Shown in pieces: positions 38,341 to 48,700 of a stretch of DNA of 53,381 nucleotides. How positions within the stretch are numbered: position 1 is the first letter of the stretch; each line of letters starts with the position of its first letter. The DNA comes from Symbiodinium natans (taxonomy: Eukaryota; Sar; Dinophyceae; Suessiales; Symbiodiniaceae): assembly GCA_905221605.1 (NCBI GenBank), contig CAJNDS010002700.1, positions 1 to 53,381 on the forward strand. Reading direction: 5' to 3'. The notes below the pieces were generated by a model. The model was given only the letters and a program-made list of their open reading frames with translations, made no database searches and was not told the origin of the DNA. The position numbers and the translations under genes are program-made.

Positions 38341-38999
38341 GTCGACCCACTGCCTGAGTTACCCTAAACCCTAAACCCTAAACCCTAAACCCTAAACCCC
38401 GAACCCCAAACCCTAAACCCTAAACCTAAAATCCTAAACCCTAAACCCTACGGCCGACAAAAGCTCTGCGCCTCTGTGGCATGGTCCAGGTCTCCCACGG
38501 TTTAGGGTTTAGGGTTTAGAGTTTAGGGTTTAGGGTTTAGGGTTTAGGGTACAGGGTTTGAACTTTTTGAGGGTCAAAGTGTGTATCAAAAGGTCAATCC
38601 TAGACGGCTCAGTCGGTAAGGTTTAGGCAATTCTCCGGTGTACAAGACAAAAATCCACCCCCACCCGCACCCACCCACCCACCCACCCCCCAAACATGGG
38701 GCTTAAGAACCTTTAAAAGGTTTGGGGGTTGAGAAGGATTCATAGGGATTATGGATTATGGTTTTTCGGATACGTTTATACGCCAAAGGGTTCAAAGGAC
38801 ACGTTGTCCGAAGCCTGATAGGGTTGAACTTTGCTGAAGCCCTGAACCCTCAAGCCTCTCAAGTCTAGGGTTGTTAGGGTTTACAGGGTGTATAGGGTTG
38901 ATCGGGTTTAGGGTTTAAGGTTCAGGACCCTAAATCCTAAAACCTAAACCCTAAACCCTAAACCCTCTGGGCTTAGGGCTAAGTTATCGGGGGTCGGTC

Positions 39000-39090
39000 T
39001 GGACTGTGCCGCCAGCTGGTCAAGTTGTAGCACACACCGTGCACCCCATTGCGGTGCACTCGTGCGGCTTCTTCATACATTGGATTGGCC
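39000..39090 (-). CDS. Exon-like island, minus strand, unassigned
   Basis: Minus frame YEEAARVHRNGVHGVCYNLT is open for about 28 codons. No family recognised; it lies 3' of the PPR gene stop and could be part of the 5' end of the CDPK gene or an unrelated exon. Confidence 0.25.
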
Positions 39091-39374
39091 CTTGAACCCT
39101 CTGAAAAAACTTGATGAATATATGCGTGTATATATATATTTATATATATACAGATATGATCCTCTTAAACCCAACAAGGGAAAATATAAAATGTCCCAAA
39201 GGCCTACCTAGTACATTGGATTGGCTGGATCCGAAGGAGCTCCGCTACTCCGCAATCCGCTCGGAAATGCCACCAACCTAGGGTTTAGGGTTTAGGGCTT
39301 AGGGTTTAGGGTCTAGGGTCTAGGGTCTAGGGTCTAGGGTTTAGGGTTTAGGGTTCAGGGCCTTCCTCCGAAGA

Positions 39375-39480
39375 AGGTGTGGGTGAATTGGGACTCTGCG
39401 TTCTGGGCTTCTCCCTGCGACGTCGCAATTTGGCCTGCGCTCCAACCTGAGCTTACGCAGCCTTTTCTCCGGCTAGTTTA
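39375..39480. other. GC-rich island, no exon chosen
   Basis: Open in several frames on both strands, with possible AG|G acceptors on minus (ctcag|gttg). Evidence is insufficient to call. Confidence 0.2.
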
Positions 39481-39695
39481 GGGATTAGGGTTTAGGATTC
39501 ATATGGGATTTCCCAAAATAGGGGTCCCCTTTTTATACCGCAAGTAGAATAGAAGCCCCTTAAAAGGACCCCCCCCCCCAAAATGGTACCCCTAAACCCT
39601 AAACCCCCAATTGGATGCAACAGCATCGTGAAAGGCACCTAAAGCCTACAGCCTAAAGCCTAAACCCTAAATCTCCCGTGTAGGTGCGGCGGAGC

Positions 39696-39740
39696 TCATG
39701 CGGCCGCCCCGGCGATCTGCCCCTCCGGCCAGTCAAGAAC
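39696..39740 (-). CDS. PPR gene, probable terminal exon
   Basis: 45 nt, phase 0. Acceptor ctgcag|gtt. Encodes [14 protein letters not shown] and TGA. It follows in phase on the 40.5 kb exon. Bracketed by CCCTAAA-like units and TTTAGGG. Assignment to this gene rests on position and phase. Confidence 0.5.
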   Translation of the reverse strand, partial: VLDWPEGQIAGAAA

Positions 39741-42700
39741 CTGCAGGGCTTGGGGGTTTAGGGTTTAGAGCTTAGGCTGTAGGGTTTAGGGTTTAGTTAG
39801 AGGGGGAGGGGGGGGGGGGGAAGGTTTAGGGCTGACAGTTGCTCAGGGCAACTCTGCCCTAAACCCTAAATCCCAAACCCGTAACCCTAAACCCTAAGCC
39901 CTAAACCCCAAACCCTAAACCCTAAACCCTCAAACGAAGGAGCCGAACATCGCCACATCCCAGCGGCCATTTTAGGTTCAGGGTTTAGGGTTTAGGGTTT
40001 AGGGTTGAGGGTTTAGGGTTCACCCCACACACCAAACCCCTTAGCCCTTACCCCTTGAACCCTTGACAAACCCAGAAAACCCTTAACCCCCAAAACCCTC
40101 AAACCCCCAAACTCTCGAACTGTAAACCCCTTAGACTCTTGAACCATTTAACCCACAAACCCTGAACCCCCGAACCTGACCTCGTAAACCCTTGAACCCT
40201 TAAACCCTTTGACCCCTTAAACCCCAAAACTTAAACCCCAAACCCTCAAACCCTTAAAACTCCCAACCCTAAACCCGAAACCCTCAAAACTCCCAACCCT
40301 AAACCCTAAACCCTAAACCCTAAACCCTAAACCCTAAACCCTAAACCCTAAACCCTAAACCCTAAACCCTAAACCCTAAACCCTAAACCCTACCTAAACC
40401 CTAAACCCTAAACCCTAAACCCTAAACCCTAAACCCTAAACCCTAAACCCTAAACCCTAAACCTAAACCCTAAACCCTAAACCCTAAACCCTACATCCTT
40501 TCAAGCCCCAAAGCCTCGCTCTCGGACAGGAGATCCGCATCGTTGAGGAGTTCCTGGCTCAGGGATCTTTGAAGGGTTTTAGGGGAACACCGAATAGGGT
40601 TTAGGGTTTAGGGTCTAGGGTTTCGGGCTTAGGGTTTCTGGCTTAGGGTTTCTGGTCCAGGGTTTAGGCCCCTTATAGGCAAATCTAGCTCAGACAAACA
40701 AAACTGTGATCTCAACAAACAAAAACTGTGATCTCAAGCATGATCAAGCCCCTCTGGGAGGTCCATTTTGAGGTACCTGCATGCGCCTCGAATGCTGATC
40801 AACCCTCAACCCTCTTCCCCTCAACCCCTCCCCCCTCAACCCCTCAACCCCTCAACCCCTCAACCCCTCAACCCCTCAACCCCTCAACCCCTCAACCCCT
40901 CAACCCCTCAACCCCTCAACCCCTCAACCCTCAACCCTAAACCCTAAGCCCTAAGCCCAAAGCCCTGAGCCCTCAACCATAAACCCTAAGGCTCCTTCAC
41001 GCGCTGCCTTCCCAAAGCCCAGCCTTTGCTTGTGAGTTTGGGGTTTGGGATTTGGTGTTTAGGGTTTAGGGTTTGGAAGTGGTTGCAGTGTAGGGTTTGT
41101 TCCTTGACCGTGCCTGGGTCCTTAGCAGGAAGACTAGAAGCAGTTGTAAGGAAGGGCACTGTGCATACGTCATGCGTATATATAAACATAACCCTATTTG
41201 GAACCTCCAAGTAGGATCTCATCTGCGGTTTAGGGTTCAGAGTTTACGGTTTAGGGGGGGGGAGGTAAGGACTGAACCTTCACTGGCGGAGATAGCGCTT
41301 TGACAAAGAATCGCACGAGACTTCGCGGTAGTTTTAATGAGCAGCGCCCTATTACACGGCATGACATGCTTCAATAGAACAGAAAAAGGTCCTCTTTCTG
41401 CGATGAGGGCACAAAGTATCCCCAACACACTAGACCTTTTTCCCTCGATAAGATGAGACCTTCGAGTAAAGCAAACTATCGGACCCTCATCTGATGACTT
41501 CTTCTCCCTCATACCGAAAACCCTAAACCCCTAAACCCAAAACATTCGGGTTGTGGGCTTAACCCTAAAACCTAAACCCCAAACCCCAAACCCTAAACCC
41601 TAACACCGAAAACCCCCCAACTTGCGACTCCTAGACCCTCAGCCCGCAGTCAACTCTCCCCAGCGAGGACCCTGCTTGCAAGCTCAAGGGTTTAGGGTTT
41701 AGGGTTTAGGGTTTAGGGTTTTAGGGTTTTAGGGTTTTAGGGTTTTAGGGTTTTAGGGTTTTAGGGTTTTAGGGTTTTAGGGTTTTAGGGTTTAGCGTTA
41801 TAGGAGGTTGGGGCTCAGGGCTTGCTGCCACATGGCGCAGAAGCTGTGAAGGTGGGGATGCAGACTGGGCTCAAAAGCAGGCGTGAGCTGCCACGAGCAG
41901 CCCTAAACCCTAAACCCTAAACCCTAAACCCTAAACCCTAAACCCTAAACCCTAAACCCTAAACCCTAAACCCCAAACCCCAAACCCTAAAAACCCTAGA
42001 CCCTAGACCCTAAACCCTAAACCCTAAACCGATTGTTGAGGGCCATCCAACATTTTTCATCCCACGCCACGCCATCTCAGTCGGCAAAACCACCCAACCT
42101 ATTCCGTTTAAGGGCGGGTCAGGGGCAGCAGGGAGAAAGGCCCGGAGGTAGGAGGGGCTTCACGCAGGGAGGGGTGGAGGGGTGGGCGGGGCAGGGGTGG
42201 GCGGGGGCACCAGGCGGGAGGCGGGCAAGGCGGCCTATTTAGGGTTTAGGGTTTAGGGTTTAGGGTTTAGGGTTTAGGGTTTAGGGTTTAGGGTTTAGGG
42301 TTTAGGGTTTAGCCTTGAGCTTAGGGTTTAGAGCCTTACAGTAGGGTTGCGTCTCCAGTAACGCATCGTCTTGATGGTGACGACGTCGGGTTCGATGCTG
42401 TCTGCCTTCCTGGGGTAGGCGAACCCTAAACTCTCAGGGTTGCAAACTGTTCTAGTACTCTACTATGTGTTTAAGAACCCCCCCCAAAAAAAATCAAAAA
42501 TCCTTATAAGGGGAATGGAGGGATGATATCTTTCATTTGTTGGGGATTCTTCAGCAAATAGTAGTACCTCAGCATGAGATGAGAGGTTCGCCGAACAGCG
42601 GCATGCTCCCAGCACGTGGACCAAAATCCTGTCTTCTCTCTGCTGCACGAAAACATGAACCCAAACTCCGAAACAATAGCAATAGGGTTTAGGGTTTAGG

Positions 42701-45700
42701 GTTTAGGGTTTAGGGTTTAGGGTTTAGGGAAACCATGAACCCCAAAACCGGTTCCAGAGTGGCCAAGGAATACACAAGTGTACCATTTCTTATCACGTCT
42801 ACAAGGGGACCTGGCCAAACACACATAAACACTTCCCGGATGCTTCCTTTTGCTGGTGATACCTTGTTGACTTCGGGTCTTTAGGGTTTAGGGTTTTTTT
42901 TGGTTTTGGGTTTAGGCTGATTGCACATGGTGTTACAAAATTGGGAATTACCCTTGTGAATTCAATTCGAGGCTCATCTGCCAAAACAGCTCCTCGACCT
43001 CGCGTGTCCTGGCCGTCTTCATCAACGCCTGGCGACGAAAAGTCGGTTTAGGGTTTAGGGTTTAGGGTTTAGGGTTTAGGGTTTAGGGTTTAGGATTTAG
43101 GGTCTAGGGTTTAGGGGTCAGGGTTTAGGGTTCGGAATCAGGGTTCAGTAAGGGCTTCCTGCGGTTCTGGAAGTCTTGACGGCTCCCTAGCGAGAATACC
43201 CTACATAAACAGCCTGAAAGCCCTTAAGACCCTGAAAAACCCAAAAGCCCTGAAAGCCCTAAGCGCTCTAGCAGCAAACCCNNNNNNNNNNNNNNNNNNN
43301 NNNNNNNNNNNNNNNNNNNNNNNNNNNNNNNNNNNNNNNNNNNNNNNNNNNNNNNNNNNNNNNNNNNNNNNNNNNNNNNNNCCCTAAACCCTAAACCCTA
43401 AACCCTAAACCCTAAACCCTAAACCCTAAACCCTAAACCCTAAACCCTAAACCCTAAACCCTAAACCCTAAACCCTAAACCCTAACCCTAAACCCTAAAC
43501 CCTAAGCCCTAAACAGAGATACTTATAGGGTTCTTAAGGGAGGGGGTTCAACCCTAAACCCTAAACCCTCAACCCTAAACCCTAAACCCTAAACCAGAGA
43601 TACTTATAGGGTTCTTAAGGGAGGGGTTTCAAGGGGGGTATGTAACCAAGGTTCCCTAATTCTCCTTAGTACTCCCTACGGCTGCCTAAGCTGCCCGAAG
43701 CCTCCCCAGGTACCTACCCCCCTTAAACCCCTCCCGTAAGAAGCCTACAAATATCTCTGTTTAGGGTTCAGGGTTTAGGGTTTAGGGTTTGGGGTTTAGG
43801 GTTCAGGGCTTAGGGTGTGCATTTTTCTTGCCAGAATGGACCTGATCAGGTGTTTTTGTCGTTCGCATCTCTCCTGACTCCCCGACCCCGAGAATATTTT
43901 TGGGGTTTCGGGTCTAGGGTTTGGGGTTTAGGGTTAAAGTGCATGAGGAACACGGCTGTAGGGTTCAGGTTTAGGGTTGACAGGTCTGGGGTGTAATTCG
44001 GCTAGCCTTACGCAACACTTCGACATCCGCACATTTAGCAGGCAACGCCAGAAGACGACTGGTAGCCTCATGGCCACTCAGAGCACATGGACAGGTCACA
44101 TCCTTGAACAAAAAAACCCTAAATCCACGCTCAGCATTCCGGCCTTTTTGGGCAGCCCCCAAAAGCGCGGTGGGGGAGGGAGGGTTTAGGGTTTAGGGGG
44201 TTTTAGGTCTAGGGTTTAGGGGCGAGGGGAGGGGGGGGGGGGGAACCACTGCTAGGGTATTCTGGGTTCTAGGCGACTGGCTCCTAGTATACCACATGAG
44301 TACAAGACTAGTACAATTAATGGCAGTTATTCCCCAAAGCCCTAAACCCGAAACCCAAAGCCCTGAACACTAGCCCTAAACCCTAAACCCTAAACCCTAA
44401 ACCCTAAACCCTAAACCCTAAACCCTAAACCCTAAACCCTAAACCCTAAACCCTAAACCCTAAACCCTAAACACTAAACCATAAACCCTAAACCCTAAAC
44501 CCTAAACCCTAAACCCTAAACCCTAAACCTTCCAAAGCCCTACAAAGGGTAACTGTCATGTGCCAAGCGGCCTCTGCAGCTGTGAGGTCCACCTCCTTTG
44601 CCACCTTCGGTGTGATGGAAGGGTTCTAGGCTGTAGGCCATGAGGGAGGTTTAGGGTTTAGGGTTTAGGGTTTAGGGTTTAGGGTTTAGGGTTTAGGGTT
44701 TAGGGTTTCGGGTTTGGGGTTTGGGTTTTAGGGCTTAGGGTTTAGGGTTTAGGGTTTGGGGTTTAGACCTTGAGGGAGATTTAGGGTTTTGGGTTGGGGC
44801 TTTCCGCCTTATACCAACAGCTCCTTAATCGGCAATTTTTTGTACCCCTTTTGTAATCCCTATTAAGGACCGCTAGAAAAAGGGGGAACATCCCAAGTTT
44901 TAGGCGTTTGGGGTTAGGGCTTACCAAAAGCATAAGGTATCGTTCCCGAATGACCTGGTACTTGGCAGCTTAGCTACAGTAACTATAAGCGAACATGCGC
45001 CTTTTTTGGTGGAAACCCTAAACCCTAACCCGAATTAAGCCTGCCTGCTAACCTTGAAACCCTAAACCCTAAACCCTAAACAACCCTAACCCCTTAAACC
45101 CCGGACCCAAATTCGGCCTGGAGCCTTGAGATTTAGGGTTTGTGGGGTTTAGGGTTTAGGGTTTGGGGTTTAGGGTTTAGGGTATGGTATGGGGTTTAGG
45201 GGTTAGGGTTTAGGGTTTGGGGTTTAGGAGTCAGTGGAACTTAAGGGTTAAACAGTTGGGTGGGGTTGAGGGTTTTAGGGCTTTAGGGTTTTAGGATTTA
45301 GGGTTTGGGGTTAAGGGTTAGGGGTTTAGGGCTGAGGGAATCAGGGTCTAGGGTTTGGGGTCTTAGCCCTGGAGAATTGGCAGCAGGGCCTCACCGATGA
45401 TGTGATTGACGATGGGCGTCTCGGGCACAACGCCATGTAGCACTGCCTTGTCGAACCACTTGCTCACCTGCGAACCCTAAACCCTAAAGCCTAAACCCTA
45501 AACCCTCTGCCCTTAACCCTAAGCCCTTAGCCCTAAACCCTTTATTTTTTGGGGTTTAGGGCCCTTAGGGTTTGAACAGGGTGAATTTCGGCTCTGTAGT
45601 ACCAGCAAATCCAGTCAGCAAGGCTTGCTGGTTCCACAGTGGCCTAGACCCTCGAAGCTGTGGGTTTGGGATTTTTTGGGTTTGGGGTTTATGGTTAAGG

Positions 45701-48700
45701 GGTACAAGGAGGGGCCCTCGAATGGACCCTTAATCTTATCCCCGTAAAAAACCCTATGTACCTTATATAGTCCCTCTATACCGAAGAAGCCCCTGGTAAC
45801 CCCTATGGTCCCTTATGAGGGTCCCTCCTTGATTTTAGGGTCAGCCCCTTTCTGAAGGGTTCTTGAGGGAGGGGGATTCAAGCGGGGGTGTGTAACCCAA
45901 CGTTCCCTAGTACTCCCCTCACTAAGCTTCCCTAAGGTTCCCTAGGTACCTACCCCCCATGAACTCCCCCCCCCCCCCCCCCCCAAGAACTCTATAACCT
46001 TTTGGGGGCATAAGCGGCTGTGCTGTGCAACAGGGACCCCCAAGGGAGACCATGACTTTTTCACCCCCAAGAAGACCTGCACTGGGTCTACTTGACTGCT
46101 TCAATTCCTCTGGGTTTAGGGTTTAGGGTTTAGGTTTAGGGTTTAGGGTTTAGGGTCCCTCTGGGCACCCCCAAAACCTAAACCCTACGGAGGTTTAGAT
46201 AGGTTTAGGCTCTAGGAAACTATTCCTAAACCTGATGCTCTTAGACTCTTAGACCCAATACAGAACAGGGTTTAGGGAGAGTGTGTAGTGGGCCGGGCTC
46301 CGAGTTTGAGTTTGGGACCGACGGAAATGAAACCCCCAAACCCTGACCCTGCACCTTAACCCCTGCATAAACCCCTCAACCCTCTAACCCTAAACCCTAA
46401 ACCCCAAACCCTAAACCCTAAACCCTAACCCTAAACCCTAAACCCTAACCCTGAACCCCTAAACATCTAAATTCAGATTCGGATCGCCCAGGCGCCTGTG
46501 CCAAATCTGGGACCTTGAGTGCCTCGTAGAGCAGATAGCGGAAGACACTGTGGTCCTTGGGATTCCTAAAGCCCTGCGGGTTAGGGTCTAGGGTCTAGGC
46601 TAGGGTTGAGGCGGGTTTAGGGTTTAGGGGTTTCGGGTTTAAGGTTTAGGGTTTAGGTTTTTAGGGGTTAGGGTTTAGGGTCCAAACCCAACCTTGCGCT
46701 GGCACAAACCCTGAACTGTTGTAGAACCTAGCGTTGGTTTAGGGTTCAGGGGGTCAACTCTCCCCCGAATCTTAAACGCCCTGCAGACCCTCTAAGCCTT
46801 GACCTATAAACCCTACAAGCCTTAAAAGGGTTAGGGTTTAGGGGGTTTAGGGTTTAGGGTTTTAGGGTTTTAGGGTTTTAGGGTTTTAGGGTTTTAAGGT
46901 TTTAGGGTTTTAGGGTTTTAGGGTTTTAGGGTTTTAGGGTTTTAGGGTTTTAGGGTTTTAGGGCTTTGAGGTTTTAAGGTTTTAGGGTAGGGTTTAGGGT
47001 AAACCCTTTGACAAAAAAACGCTGAACAAGGGTCCTCTCAAACCCAATACACGAAAATACCCCAAACCCTACACCCCTGAGACCGTTCTTAGTCGGCAAT
47101 GAGGGAACCCTAAACCCTAAACCCTAAACCCTAAACCCTAAACCCTAAACCCTAAACCCTAACCCTAAACCCTAAACCTTAAACCTTAAGGGTATACATA
47201 GGGCCCTCATTCCCTACTAAGAACCAGGGAGGGCCTATACCTAAACCCTAAACCCTAAACCCTAAACCCTAAACCCTAAACCCTAAACCCTAAACCCTAA
47301 ACCCTAAACCCTAAACCCTAAACCCTAAACCCTAAACACTTCACCCCTCCACCCCTCCCCTCTCCCCGCCCCCCCCTCCCCCCACCCCTCTGCCTCTACC
47401 CCTCCCCCCCCTCCACCTCCACCCCTCAACCCCTCAACCCCTCAACCCCTCAACCCCCTCCGTCCCTCCGTCCCTCCGCCCCTCCGTCCCTCCATCCCTC
47501 CATCCCTCCATCCCTCCATCCCTCCATCCCTCCATCCCTCCATCCCTCCATCCCTCCATCCCTCCATCCCTCCATCCACCCCTCCATCCCTCCACCTGAG
47601 GGCAATGTGGGGAAGTTGAGGTGGTCGTTGTCGGGTGGTAACCGTTGAAACCACGATGTGGTAGGTATGCGTGTTGGAAGTCGAGGTGCTCGTGGTTCCA
47701 GTGGTTGGTAGGTCTGATGAATCACTCCACTCCACCCCTCCACCCCTCCACCCCTCCACCCCTCCACCCCTCCACCCCTCCACCCCTCCACCCCTCCACC
47801 CCTCCACCCCTCCAACCCCTCCCACCCCCCTCCACCCTTCACCCGGCCCTCCGGCCCTTCTGGCCCCCCTCTGTGGTGGAGGGGTGGGGGTGGAGGAGGG
47901 TGGAGGGGTGGAGGGGGGTGGAGGGGTGGAGGGGGGTGGAGGGGGGTGGAGGGGGGTGGAGGGGTGGAGGGTGGTGGGGGTGGAGGGCTGGATGGAAGGG
48001 TGTGGGCAACTGCTTTTTAAATACATGATTTAAACAGCACTTTTATACTGCCTCCGTGTTTTCGCCTGCCGCCCTCCGCTTATTTAAAAAGCTACACCGT
48101 AAGGGTATACATACATAAGGCCCTCATTCCCTACTAAGAACCAGGCCCTATACCTAAACCCTAAACCCTAAACCCTCAAGCCCCCTGTAACTTGAAATTA
48201 TTCGAAAGTCCAAAACCATTCAAAAATCCAAAAACCGAAGCTCCCCGAAACTCCTCGAAACTTTCCTCGAAACTTTCCCCGGACCTGAACCCTGAATAAT
48301 TTCAATAAACCCTAAACCCTAAACCCTAAACCCTAAACCCTAAACCCTAAACCCTAAACCTACTATAAACCAGGGGTGTCAGCCCGGGCGCTGCTTCGAC
48401 TCCGGCCTGCAACGCGTCGTCTAGGATCGCTCCTGCGGCTTCGAGGGTTCAGGGGCTCAAGTTGGGGTTTAGGGTTTAGGGTTTAGGGTTTTGGTTTAGG
48501 GTTTAGGGTTTAGGGTTTAGGGTTTAGGGTTTAGGGTTTAGGGTTTAGGGTTTAGGGTTTAGGGTTTAGGGTTTAGGGTTTAGGGTTTAGGGTTTAGGGT
48601 TTAGGGTTTAGGGTTTAGGGTTTAGGGTTTAGGGAGTAGGGTTTAGGGTTTAGGGAGTAGGGTTTAGGGAGTAGGGTTTGGGGAGTAGGGTTTAGGGTTT

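Noticed and set aside
43980-44190. Plus-strand 70-codon ORF at 44.0 kb
   Set aside because: It is the antisense shadow of the PPR exon at 44012-44076.
47442-48033. Long ORFs of 120-194 codons rich in Trp-Arg-Gly or Pro-Ser-Thr
   Set aside because: They are translations of octamer minisatellites; the same block is open in four frames on both strands.
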